From: Bradyrhizobium semiaridum
Lineage (GTDB): Bacteria > Pseudomonadota > Alphaproteobacteria > Rhizobiales > Xanthobacteraceae
DNA: 64,000 bases
Assembly: GCF_020329505.1 (NCBI RefSeq)
Contig: NZ_JAGKJJ010000010.1
Coordinates: 124,001-188,000 of the forward strand
Direction of reading: 5' to 3'
Shown: one piece after another, positions 26,642-35,949 of the stretch
Position numbering within the stretch: the first letter of the stretch is position 1
Layout of the letters: the number at the start of each line of letters is the position of its first letter
The notes under the pieces: model-generated
What the model saw: only the letters and a program-made list of their open reading frames with translations
The model's database searches: none
What the model was told of the DNA's origin: nothing
Program-made: the position numbers and the translations under genes

Positions 26642-27859
26642 TCAGAACTTGCGCACCAGGTCCGGGGTGATCTCTTTCAGGCTGCGGATGCCGAGCAGGG
26701 CGAGGTCGCGGTCGATCTCGGCGTGCAGCAGCGAGATCGCGCGGGCGACGCCGGCTTCGCCCGCGACCACGGCGGCATAGAGGAACGGGCGGCCGACCCA
26801 GACGAAGTCGGCGCCGAGCGCCAGCGCCTTGATCACGTCGGTGCCGCGGCGGATGCCGCCGTCCAGCATCACGGTCATGCTGCCCTTCTGCGCCGCGATC
26901 TCCGGCAGCGTGCGCAGGCCGGAGAAGGTGTAGTCGAGCTGGCGGCCGCCATGGTTGGAGACCATCACGCCGTCGCAGCCGTGCTCGCGCGCCAGCCGCG
27001 CGTCCTCCGGCGAGATCAGGCCCTTGACCACGAGCTTGCCCTTCCAGCGCTTGCGGATCAGTTCGACATGCTTCCAGGCCAATTGGTCGCGGCTGCCGAT
27101 GTTGCGCATCAGGTTCTTCGACAGCACCGGCGGGCCCTGCTTGGCGTCCATGTTCTCGAAATGCGGCATGCCGTGGTTGAACACGGTGCGTAGCCAGGTG
27201 TTGAGCAGCCAGTCGGGATGGGTGATGGTGTCCCAGAACACGCGCGGCGTGATCGCGAGCGGCACCTGAAAACCGTTGCGGATGTTGTTCTCGCGGTTCG
27301 GCGGCACCGGCACGTCGGCGGTGACGACGAAGGTATCGTAGCCGGCGGCCGCGACGCGATCGACCAGCGGTTCGATGCGCGCATCGATGCCGGCGAGATA
27401 GGCCTGGTACCAGGCTTGCGGATTGTTGGCGCGGACGTCCTCCAGCGTGATCAGCGAGGAGGCCGACAGGATCATCGGAATTTCGGCGGCGGCTGCGGCC
27501 CGCGTCAGCACGATGTCGCCGCGATAGGCGCACAGCGCGGAGGAGCCCATCGGCGGAATGCCGAACGGCGAGGCGTAGCTCTTGCCGAACAGCGTCGTGG
27601 TCTGGTCGCGCCCGGAGACGTCCTTGAGCACGCGCGGCACGAAGCCGTAGTCCTGGAACGCCCTCAGATTGTCCGCCCGCGCCGTGTCGGTCTCGGCGCC
27701 GCCGGAGATGTAGCCGTAGAGGAATTTCGGCAGCAGCCGCCGCGCCTGCGGCTCGAAATCGTCGAGCGTGAGGTAGCGCTGCAAGCGCCGGGGGACGGCA
27801 TCGGTGGCGCGGGTGACGGTGGCGGGAGGCGGGGAAGCTACGGCGGTCCGGTCGTGCAC
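26642..27859 (-). CDS. FMN-dependent alpha-hydroxyacid dehydrogenase (LldD-like)
   Basis: A 405-residue TIM-barrel flavoenzyme, family length about 380. It contains FLYGYISGGAETD near the N-terminus (the substrate Tyr region), PMGSSALCAYRGDIVLTRAA, the catalytic His and Arg pair in VMVSNHGGRQLDYT and the FMN phosphate site LDGGIRRGTDVIKALALGAD. The enzyme oxidises an L-2-hydroxyacid such as lactate or mandelate to the 2-oxoacid; the substrate is not resolvable. The N-terminus carries about 25 extra low-complexity residues, so an internal start is possible. Transcribed alone. Confidence 0.9.
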   Translation of the reverse strand: MHDRTAVASPPPATVTRATDAVPRRLQRYLTLDDFEPQARRLLPKFLYGYISGGAETDTARADNLRAFQDYGFVPRVLKDVSGRDQTTTLFGKSYASPFGIPPMGSSALCAYRGDIVLTRAAAAAEIPMILSASSLITLEDVRANNPQAWYQAYLAGIDARIEPLVDRVAAAGYDTFVVTADVPVPPNRENNIRNGFQVPLAITPRVFWDTITHPDWLLNTWLRTVFNHGMPHFENMDAKQGPPVLSKNLMRNIGSRDQLAWKHVELIRKRWKGKLVVKGLISPEDARLAREHGCDGVMVSNHGGRQLDYTFSGLRTLPEIAAQKGSMTVMLDGGIRRGTDVIKALALGADFVWVGRPFLYAAVVAGEAGVARAISLLHAEIDRDLALLGIRSLKEITPDLVRKF

Positions 27860-27903
27860 GGCAGGCGTTTCCGTTGTTCTTGGTTCTTGGTTGGGCAGCC
27901 AGA

Positions 27904-28713
27904 CTAGCGCCTGCCGCCGGGCCCGACAATTCTGGCGTTGAAGCTGTTGACGGACTGGCTGACGTCGCTGAGCGTCCGGCGGGTCTCGGCGATGAACACG
28001 CCGGACTTCTTGTCGAAGCTCTGGATCAGCTCGCGCAGCGAGATCACAGTGGGCAGCAGCTCGCCGCCATATTTGTCGCTGCCGAGGGTTTTCAGGAACT
28101 TGTCGGCTGACACCATCTTGTCGTCGGCCGCACTGACGCCGGCCTCGGCGGCGTCGACGAAGCCGGCGATCAATTCGCCGCTGCCGGACAGCGAGTTGGT
28201 GAAGTTCTCGAAGCCCCGCAGCGTGTCCTTCACCTCGGTCTCATTCTCGACGATGACGCGGTCGACGTTGCGCAGCGCGACGCGCAGCTTCTCCTGGACG
28301 CCCATCGTGCCTTCCGGATCGGCGGTCAACTCGGGAATGCCGTCGGCGCCGGCGGGCGCCTCCGGCGCGTCGTCGGTGCCGCCGGTGAAGGAGATCGCGG
28401 CGATCCCGGTGAGGCCCTGGAATTCCAGGCCGACCTGGGTGTCCTTTTTGATCGGCGCGTCGCGCTCGATCCGCGTCATCGCCACCACGCGGTGGCGGTC
28501 GAGCCGGATCGAGACCACCTCGCCGATGCGCACACCGGCGAAATTGACGCTAGCGCCGCGGCGCAGCCCCGAGGCCGAGCCCTCGAACACGACGCGAAAC
28601 GGCACCAGCCGCTTGATGCCGGCATAGCGCTGATAGCCGAGCCAGCCGCCCAGCGCGCCGGCGATCAGGGCCAGCGTCAGGGTGCCGATCATCACATTGC
28701 TGGCGCGCGCCAT
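27904..28713 (-). CDS. Single MCE-domain (MlaD-like) protein
   Basis: A 269-residue protein with an N-terminal membrane helix (VMIGTLTLALIAGALGGWLG) followed by one MCE domain (about 38-115; FRVVFEGSASGLRRGASVNF, GVRIGEVVSIRLD, FQGLTGIAAISFTGG). A long helical tail continues to the end. MCE proteins form hexameric rings that shuttle lipids across the periplasm, normally with an MlaE permease and MlaF ATPase. Neither gene is adjacent, so this is an orphan or uses partners elsewhere. Confidence 0.82.
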   Translation of the reverse strand: MARASNVMIGTLTLALIAGALGGWLGYQRYAGIKRLVPFRVVFEGSASGLRRGASVNFAGVRIGEVVSIRLDRHRVVAMTRIERDAPIKKDTQVGLEFQGLTGIAAISFTGGTDDAPEAPAGADGIPELTADPEGTMGVQEKLRVALRNVDRVIVENETEVKDTLRGFENFTNSLSGSGELIAGFVDAAEAGVSAADDKMVSADKFLKTLGSDKYGGELLPTVISLRELIQSFDKKSGVFIAETRRTLSDVSQSVNSFNARIVGPGGRR

Positions 28714-28784
28714 CGGATCCGGAACTGTTCGCGAAGCAGGTAAGAAATAGCCGATTTAGCCGAGATAGTCACCGCGCCCTTCTT

Positions 28785-28955
28785 CGCCTCTCCCCGCCTG
28801 CGGGGAGAGGCCGGATCGCATGAAATGCGATCCGGGTGAGGGGGAGTCTCCGCGAGTCCATCTGCGACCGTTTAAGCGGAGAGAGCCCCTCACCCCAACC
28901 CTCCAAGAGCGAGCTTCGCTCGTCTCGCCCCCGCCAAGAGCCGGGAGGGGGAGTG
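28785..28955. repeat. Family E palindromic intergenic repeat, copy 3
   Basis: CTCTCCCCGCCTGCGGGGAG, GGATCGCATGAAATGCGATC and GGGTGAGGGGGAGTCTCCGC match 4838-4920 almost base for base. The right half is more diverged. It fills the 248-base gap between the EamA and MCE genes. Confidence 0.75.
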
Positions 28956-28961
28956 GAGAGA

Positions 28962-29891
28962 TCACGCCGCGCTCTGCTTCCGCGACGCCGCGAACACGCC
29001 GGCCAGCACCAGGGCAAAGCCGATGAAATGAAAGGCTTGCGGATGTTCGCCGATGAACACGATCGACATCACCGTTCCGAACACCGGAACCATGTGGAAG
29101 AACGGCGCGGCGCGGTTGGCACCGATCAGCTGCACACCGCGGTTGAAGCAGAGATAGGCCAGCGTCGAGGGGAACACGGCGACGTAGAACAGCGACAGCA
29201 GATTGTTGGTGGTGATCTCCATCACCGGACGCGCCGACAGCTCCCAGACGAAGAACGGGATCAGGAACAGGGCGCCGCAGCCGAACGTGAAGGCGGCCAC
29301 CGACAGGCCGTGGATGTTCGGCCGCTTCAAGGTCAGCACCGAGTACAGCGCGAAGATCACCAAGGCGACGACGAAGATCAGATCGCCCCTGTTGAACTCG
29401 ATCTTCGACAGCGTGGTGAGATCGCCGTGCAGCAGGATCACCAGCACGCCGCACAGCGAGAGCAGCACGCCGAGCAGCTGCGCCAGCGTCAGCCGGGCGC
29501 CGAGCAGGATCAGCGACCACAGCGCGACCACCAGCGGCGCCGCCGATTGCAGCAGCATCGTGTTCAGCGCCATGGTGTGCTCGAGCGCCCAGTATTGCAG
29601 CGTGTTGAAGGCGGAGATGCCGGTGATCGACATCAGCACCATAATGCCGAGATGCTTCCGGATCGCGGTCCAGTCGCGCGCGAGGTGCTTCCAGGCGAAC
29701 GGCAGGATGATCAGGAATGCCGCGGTCCAGCGCAGGAACGACAGCGTCACCGGCGGAATGTGGCCGGCGGCGAGCCGGCCGACGATCGCGTTGCCGGCCC
29801 AGCACATCGCGGTGATGCACAGCAGCACGTAGGGCTGGTTGGCGATCCAGGAGGTGGACGCAGGCGTGGTGGCGGATTCGGAAGCAGACAT
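28962..29891 (-). CDS. EamA-family (DMT) exporter, copy B
   Basis: A 309-residue ten-helix inner-membrane transporter, paralogous to 23629-24594: compare WAGNAIVGRLAAGHIPPVTL, YWALEHTMALNTMLLQSAAP and CFNRGVQLIGANRAAPFFHM. The ATG at 29891 gives an N-terminus of similar length to copy A; the frame is open to 29984 but without support. The substrate is unknown. The two copies are 4.4 kb apart with unrelated genes between them, so if they arose by duplication it is not a recent tandem event. Confidence 0.87.
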   Translation of the reverse strand: MSASESATTPASTSWIANQPYVLLCITAMCWAGNAIVGRLAAGHIPPVTLSFLRWTAAFLIILPFAWKHLARDWTAIRKHLGIMVLMSITGISAFNTLQYWALEHTMALNTMLLQSAAPLVVALWSLILLGARLTLAQLLGVLLSLCGVLVILLHGDLTTLSKIEFNRGDLIFVVALVIFALYSVLTLKRPNIHGLSVAAFTFGCGALFLIPFFVWELSARPVMEITTNNLLSLFYVAVFPSTLAYLCFNRGVQLIGANRAAPFFHMVPVFGTVMSIVFIGEHPQAFHFIGFALVLAGVFAASRKQSAA

Positions 29892-30070
29892 TCGAACAGG
29901 GCCCGGGTTCATGACGCCGCGGCCCGCCCGGCGGGCCAGCGCCAGGCCGGTGTGAATTGCCCGGCCCCTGTCACAGACACGCATTTTGCCGCGCCAGCAA
30001 CGTCGCCGGATGCATCGCGACCATGCATGAAGGCCCCTTTCACGCCTACGTCCGTGCAGGACGCGGAGGG

Positions 30071-30466
30071 CTAGCCGGCGTCGGATCGCGTGGTCTGGCG
30101 CTTGACGATCTGCTCGGCGAGCTCGATCAGGACGCGCTTGGTGGCGGGATCCTGCACTTCACGGAACACGCGCAGCATCCGCAGTTCGAGCAGCGACTGC
30201 AGCGATTGCGCCGCGGGCGAACCGCCGCGCGGCCGGCCGGCGGTCTGCGCAGTGGCGCCCTGAGGACTGACGATGCCGGTGACCAGCCCCAGCATGTCGG
30301 CGACGATCGCAAGGCGCCGGGCATCGACCTTCGTGGTGTCGTCGAGGCCGTTGCTGTCCGGCACGGATGCAGCGCACAGTACTTCGGCGAGGTCGGATTG
30401 CGACAGCCCGATCGCGCGCCATCGCGCCTGCACCAATTGCTCGATATCGTCCTGCGAAGTGTTCAT
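30071..30466 (-). CDS. Unknown 131-residue protein, possible HTH
   Basis: I do not recognise a named family. The first 40 residues (IEQLVQARWRAIGLSQSDLA, EVLCAA) look like the first two helices of an XRE-type DNA-binding domain. The middle is Gly/Ala/Gln-rich and the end (RMLRVFREVQDPATKRVLIE) is a charged helix resembling the C-terminal 'residues per XRE protein' tail often seen in rhizobial regulators. The ATG at 30466 is chosen as it starts this domain. It lies 165 bases downstream of luxR in the same direction, so it may be cotranscribed and regulatory. Confidence 0.55.
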   Translation of the reverse strand: MNTSQDDIEQLVQARWRAIGLSQSDLAEVLCAASVPDSNGLDDTTKVDARRLAIVADMLGLVTGIVSPQGATAQTAGRPRGGSPAAQSLQSLLELRMLRVFREVQDPATKRVLIELAEQIVKRQTTRSDAG

Positions 30467-30630
30467 GACGCGTTCAGGCGATCTCCATCGCATGTGAGTC
30501 GTCCAGTCCGCACTTATGACCAAGATCGTGGTTGAATGCAATCAAGGGGCGACGAACGGAACAAATCCAACCTGATATCCACCGCGGCATGCATTGCGGC
30601 CGGCATCGTCCCGGAAGGACCCCGCGCGGC

Positions 30631-31404
30631 TCAGAGATCGATGATCCCGAGCGCGATGCTTTTCGCCACCCCGTGAGTCTTGTTGGACGCATTGAGCTTG
30701 CGCAGCGCCTGCTTGATGAAGCCCTCCACCGTCTCCGGCGAAATGCCGAGGATCTGCGCGGTGTCGGCCACTGTCTTGCCGCGGGCCGCCCAGGCCATCA
30801 CCTCTTTCTCGCGGCCGGTCAGCTTGATCGTCTCGGCGGCGTCGGCGGGCTTGAGGATGGTCGGCGCATTGCGCTGGTCGCGGCTGACGATGTCCATCGC
30901 CCGCTGCACCCAGTAGATCATGAGCAGATGCAGCTCATGCCGGTGGCAGATCAGGAGCTTGTCGAAAGCGCGCGGATCGTCTTCCCAGAAGAACACCGTC
31001 GAGCTCGAATGCACGGCGCCGAGCCGGTCGCGATAATGGAACGGCACCACGAGGCCTTCGCGAAAGCCGTGGTCGCGCGCGGCGTCCATCATCTTCACCT
31101 CCGGCGGACGCTTGTGGCCCTGCCGCTCCGGCAGCTTCAGGCTGCCCCAGTGAAACGGCTTGTTGGTCCGCCGCACCCGCGCCAGCGCCGGATCGCTATG
31201 GACGAAGTCATATTGCAGATAGGCGCGCTCCCACGCCGGCGGGTGCGTGCCAGTGTAGTAGGGCACATCGAGCTCGGGGCGTCCGGCGTCGATGAAGGTA
31301 AAACCGGAGAAGCCGTAGTCCTGGACAATACGGTGCAATGACGAGCGCAACTCGTCGATCGAGTCGGACGCCTCAATGGCCGAAATCGCGTCTTCGAGAC
31401 CCAT
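30631..31404 (-). CDS. LuxR-family quorum-sensing regulator
   Basis: A 257-residue regulator. The N-terminal autoinducer domain (about 15-170) holds the usual ligand-pocket residues: Trp and Tyr in PAWERAYLQYDFVHSDP with the Asp and Pro, and Trp in NKPFHWGSLK. The C-terminal HTH (about 190-252) reads LTGREKEVMAWAARGKTVAD and then ILGISPETVEGFIKQALRKL. It binds an acyl- or aryl-homoserine lactone and controls transcription. It is divergent from luxI with 82 bases between, which hold a palindrome. The pairing makes this a complete sensor-synthase unit. Confidence 0.93.
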   Translation of the reverse strand: MGLEDAISAIEASDSIDELRSSLHRIVQDYGFSGFTFIDAGRPELDVPYYTGTHPPAWERAYLQYDFVHSDPALARVRRTNKPFHWGSLKLPERQGHKRPPEVKMMDAARDHGFREGLVVPFHYRDRLGAVHSSSTVFFWEDDPRAFDKLLICHRHELHLLMIYWVQRAMDIVSRDQRNAPTILKPADAAETIKLTGREKEVMAWAARGKTVADTAQILGISPETVEGFIKQALRKLNASNKTHGVAKSIALGIIDL

Positions 31405-31412
31405 CGACTAAA

Positions 31413-31431
31413 ACCCCCGGTTTTCGGGGGT
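31413..31431. promoter_or_regulatory. Lux-box-like palindrome between luxR and luxI
   Basis: ACCCCCG (31413-31419), 5 bases, CGGGGGT (31425-31431): perfect 7-base arms, 19 bases in all, the size of a lux box. It is 9 bases before the luxR start and 55 before luxI, so LuxR bound here could repress itself and activate luxI. It could also be a small hairpin in the luxR leader. Confidence 0.5.
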
Positions 31432-31486
31432 ATCACAGGTGAGCCCTTCCGTTCCAGATGTTCCCGTATTTTGGAGGCAGAGGGAA

Positions 31487-32164
31487 ATGTCGCACCCGTC
31501 GGACAGGTACCATGCCCTCATCACGACCGAGGCGCACGATCCGGTTCGTGTTCAGGCGCTGCTCCGCTTGCGCAAGCGACTGTTCGTCGACCAGTGCGGC
31601 TGGCTGCTGCAGACGACCGGCGATGTCGAACGCGACGAGTTCGACAGCTGGTACACCGAACATTGCCTGCTGTTCTCCGGTCCCGAACTGGTCGGCGGCT
31701 TCAGGGCGATCCGCACCGACCATCCCTATCTCACCAAGTCGGTGTTTCCGCAGTTGGCCACCGGGCGCTTTCCCAGCGACCCCGACGCCTGGGAGATCAG
31801 CCGCTTCGGCGTGATCTCGCAGGCCGCCGGCGCTCATGTCGCCAGGCTGAACTACGCGCTGATGTTCCGCTTCGCCGAATTGCGCGGCGCCGAGGCCCTA
31901 GTGGCGATGGCCGACCTCACCTACGAGCGCTTCCTCGCCCGCATGGGCATCCGCACCCGCCGCTACGGCCCGCCCCAGGTGATCGGCCGCGACCGTTTCG
32001 GCCGCCCGCTCACCGCGCTCGCCGGCGAGATCCCGCTCGACCTCGCCGAAAATCCCGGCCTGACCAAATTCCTCGACCTTGGACGGCAACTGGAGATCCA
32101 CGATGCCTCATATGTTCTCGGACGTTCGCGCGTTTCGGCACGATCCGCTCCGGTTCCTGCTTGA
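31487..32164 (+). CDS. Homoserine-lactone autoinducer synthase (LuxI family)
   Basis: A 225-residue LuxI-fold synthase that makes a homoserine-lactone signal from S-adenosylmethionine and an acyl donor. The invariant set is present: Arg, Phe and Trp in LRKRLFVDQCGW, Asp pair in RDEFDSW, Arg in GGFRAIR, and Glu and Arg in AWEISRFGV. It differs clearly from what I recall of BjaI/RpaI-type synthases (their YVEERGW / DQFDTE motifs are not found), so the signal cannot be assumed to be isovaleryl- or coumaroyl-HSL. GGAGG and AGGGAA precede ATG 31487. Its last 62 bases overlap the P450 gene. Confidence 0.9.
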   Translation: MSHPSDRYHALITTEAHDPVRVQALLRLRKRLFVDQCGWLLQTTGDVERDEFDSWYTEHCLLFSGPELVGGFRAIRTDHPYLTKSVFPQLATGRFPSDPDAWEISRFGVISQAAGAHVARLNYALMFRFAELRGAEALVAMADLTYERFLARMGIRTRRYGPPQVIGRDRFGRPLTALAGEIPLDLAENPGLTKFLDLGRQLEIHDASYVLGRSRVSARSAPVPA

Positions 32165-33458
32165 CCGCGGCAATGCCGCGCCGCTCGGGCTGGAGCCGCT
32201 GCATCTCGGGCCCGCGCCGGTCTTCCTGGTCACCGATCCCGATCTGATCCGGCCGATCCTGAAAGCGCCGGAGACCGAGATCGGCAAGGGCCGGCTGATC
32301 AAGAAGCTGACCCCGGTGTTCGGCCGCAGCTCGCTGATGCTGCATGGTGACGAGCACAAGCGGCGCCGCGCGGTGCTGCACAAGCACATGGCCAAGGGCA
32401 GCGTCGAGCGCTACATGCCGCAGATGTGCGCCGAGATCCGCGCCGTCGGCGCCAAGCTCGCGCGCATGGGCGAGTTCGATCCGCATGCGTTCACGGCGGC
32501 GCTGGCGCTGCGCACCATCTGCATCGCCGTGTTCGGCACCCAGGTGATCTCCGCCGGCGACGAGGAGGCGCTGGTGCAGGCGGTCAATATGATCGAGGAC
32601 GATCTGGCCGACGACATGTTCCGCGTGCTGCCGGTCGGCCCGATCGGATGGCACCGCCGCAAGCAGCGGCGCAAGTTCGCCAAGCTGGCGATGTCGACCG
32701 TGGTCGAGCGGCTGCGCGAGCGGGCCCGGGCGACCAGCGCGCTGAAGGACTTCGAGGTCCTCGGCCTCTCCGACCAGGACCTGCACGACGAGATCCTGAC
32801 GCTGCTGCTCGCCGGCCACCACACCACGGGCACCACCGCGGCCTGGGTACTGTACCACATGGCGACCGATCCGGAGCTGATGGAGGCGGTCGCCGACGAG
32901 GCGGATCGCTGCCTCGATGACAGCGGCGAGTTGCGTCCCGACGCGGTGCGGCGCGCCGACGTCAGCGCGACGCTGGTCAAGGAGGTCTGCCGGCTCTATC
33001 CCGGCGCCTGGTGGTTCTCCCGCGAGGTGATGCAGCCGGTGACCATCGCCGGGCGCGACCTCAAGGTCGGCACCTCACTGCTGATCTGCCCGTGGCAGTT
33101 GCAGCGCGATCCGCGCCATTTCGCCGATCCGGACCGCTTCCTGATGACGCGGCGCTACACCACCGACGCCTACGTCCCGTTCGGCGCCGGGCCGCGCGCC
33201 TGCGCCGGCATGGGGGTGGCGATGCTCGAGCTGCAGCTGCTCGCGCTCGAGATCGCGGCCGCCTATCGCTTCACCGGCGTCAGCCCCAATCCGGCGCCGT
33301 GGCCGAAGGCGTCTGTGACGCTAATTCCGCCGCCAATGACGATCGGCATCGAAGTCCGGCAGGTGCGCAGCCCCAGAATGCATCTTGGCGACGAGGTGCC
33401 GTATCTGCTGCCGGTCAACGCACCACCCCTCTCAACCCTGCAATCGGTTGCCCAATGA
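32103..33458 (+). CDS. Cytochrome P450 linked to luxI
   Basis: A 451-residue soluble bacterial P450. The I-helix oxygen motif is LLAGHHTTGTTAAW, the K-helix ExxR is KEVCRLYPG, and the heme-Cys loop is FGAGPRACAGMG with Cys367. No membrane anchor is seen. GGAG at 32092-32095 is seven bases before ATG 32103, so the gene starts inside luxI and overlaps it by 62 bases. Translation coupling and cotranscription are therefore likely. It could oxidise the signal or its acyl precursor, or make a separate product; the substrate is unknown. Redox partners are not in the window. Confidence 0.9.
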   Translation: MPHMFSDVRAFRHDPLRFLLDRGNAAPLGLEPLHLGPAPVFLVTDPDLIRPILKAPETEIGKGRLIKKLTPVFGRSSLMLHGDEHKRRRAVLHKHMAKGSVERYMPQMCAEIRAVGAKLARMGEFDPHAFTAALALRTICIAVFGTQVISAGDEEALVQAVNMIEDDLADDMFRVLPVGPIGWHRRKQRRKFAKLAMSTVVERLRERARATSALKDFEVLGLSDQDLHDEILTLLLAGHHTTGTTAAWVLYHMATDPELMEAVADEADRCLDDSGELRPDAVRRADVSATLVKEVCRLYPGAWWFSREVMQPVTIAGRDLKVGTSLLICPWQLQRDPRHFADPDRFLMTRRYTTDAYVPFGAGPRACAGMGVAMLELQLLALEIAAAYRFTGVSPNPAPWPKASVTLIPPPMTIGIEVRQVRSPRMHLGDEVPYLLPVNAPPLSTLQSVAQ

Positions 33459-33715
33459 CAACACATTTGAAATTAGTCAGTCCCGTGCAAGACAATATGG
33501 ACGAAGTGCAGCTGCGTCGCCTGCGCGATGTCATTGCTGTGCTCACGGAGCAGCGCGGCATCGTGATGGCGGCCGGTGCGGCGTTCGCCGGCCATCTGCT
33601 TGACCTTGCGATCATGCAGCTGCGCCTCAACGTCAACGACATCTCGGAAGAGGAATTGTCCGGCCTGTCCGACTTCATCGGCACCGGGCTCTCGGGCCAC
33701 AAGGCGCCGCACTGA
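33455..33715 (+). CDS. Small 86-residue protein ending the luxI-P450 operon
   Basis: Starts at an ATGA overlap with the P450 stop, strong evidence that it is translated with it. The protein is helical (VQLRRLRDVIAVLTEQRGIV, LLDLAIMQLRLNVNDISEEE), with a weakly hydrophobic middle but no clear membrane helix, Cys cluster or DNA-binding motif. I do not recognise the family. It could be an accessory to the P450 or a regulator of the pathway. Confidence 0.7.
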   Translation: MTTHLKLVSPVQDNMDEVQLRRLRDVIAVLTEQRGIVMAAGAAFAGHLLDLAIMQLRLNVNDISEEELSGLSDFIGTGLSGHKAPH

Positions 33716-33733
33716 CGCGGCGCGCTCGCCGCA

Positions 33734-34216
33734 TCAATCCCGCGCCGCAGTCAGCGCCTTCATGGTGGCGCCTGCGGCGAGGGCGGCGTCGTTGGGATCG
33801 ATTTCGATCTGCAAGCCGCGCTGGCCGCCGTTGACGAACACCGTGGCATGGGTGAGCGCGCCCTCGTCGATCACGGTCGGCACCCGCTTCTTCTGGCCGA
33901 ACGGGCTGATGCCGCCGACATGGTAGCCGGTCAGCCGCTCGGCGTCGGCCGGGCGCATCATCTTCGCCGACTTGCCGCCGAGTGCCGCCGCGAGCTTCTT
34001 CATGCTGACTTCGCTGTTGGCCGGCACCACGGCGCACACCGGCTTGCCGTCGAGCTCGGCCATCAACGTCTTCAGCATCCGGTTCGGCTCGACGCCAAGC
34101 GCCTCGGCGGCCTGCAGGGCGATGCTTTCGGCGGACGAATCGTAGACATAGGTGTGGAGCCTGAAGGCGATGCCGAGCCGGCGCAGCACCATGGTGGCAG
34201 GTGTGGAATTGGGCAT
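33734..34216 (-). CDS. ybaK: Cys-tRNA(Pro)/aminoacyl-tRNA deacylase YbaK
   Basis: A 160-residue YbaK/EbsC-type editing enzyme that hydrolyses mischarged tRNA, chiefly Cys-tRNA(Pro). The family core reads VCAVVPANSEVSMKKLAAAL, LTGYHVGGISPFGQKKRVPT and ALTHATVFVNGGQRGLQIEI. The ATG at 34216 (MPNSTPATMVLRRLGI) fits the family length; the frame open to 34294 is not supported. It is transcribed alone, convergent with the P450 operon only 18 bases away. Confidence 0.9.
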   Translation of the reverse strand: MPNSTPATMVLRRLGIAFRLHTYVYDSSAESIALQAAEALGVEPNRMLKTLMAELDGKPVCAVVPANSEVSMKKLAAALGGKSAKMMRPADAERLTGYHVGGISPFGQKKRVPTVIDEGALTHATVFVNGGQRGLQIEIDPNDAALAAGATMKALTAARD

Positions 34217-34621
34217 GGACCAAACTGATTTAATGAATCGGTCGAACTGATTTGATGAAAGCGGCATGATCGCCGTAATCCGGGCTGCGATCAATGATCC
34301 ATATGGTCACCCGCGGGCCGCCAAAGCAGCCGCGAAGGCTGCTCCAACATTAAATTCCCGCCAGGCTGGGCCGGGCCTGCGTGTTCCGGAATTTTCAGGG
34401 GATATCAAGGAGTTGTAGCCTACCCAAAAGGCTTAAAGAGCGGCCTTCTTGCTTGCGCAGCCGGGCCGCTTCCTTTATCCGGTAGGCGCCTTGCGTGCGC
34501 GCGGCCAAGCCCGTGTCTTGAGCCTGCGTCTGGCTGGGCATAAGCGCATGATCGGACGGCGGGCGGACGCGTTTTCGCCGCGATCATGGTCTGAAGAACA
34601 CCTGAAGGGAACAGCTTCGAA
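34217..34621. other. Gene-free divergent spacer between ybaK and purA
   Basis: About 405 bases. Two hairpins can be seen: AGCAGCC/GGCTGCT (34325-34343, 5-base loop) and GCGGCC/GGCCGC (34440-34469) followed by TTCCTTT. The second might be a leader hairpin or terminator in the purA 5' region. AAGGGAACAG just before 34622 is the purA ribosome-binding site. No riboswitch fold that I can name is apparent. Confidence 0.45.
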
Positions 34622-35914
<1,293 letters not shown>

Positions 35915-35949
35915 CGGGATATTACCTATATCCCACCAATTGTGTGGAA

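Noticed and set aside
31487..32164. Naming the synthase bjaI or braI
   Set aside because: The conserved sequence around the first motif does not resemble what I remember of those proteins, and the P450 neighbour is not part of the bjaI locus as I know it.
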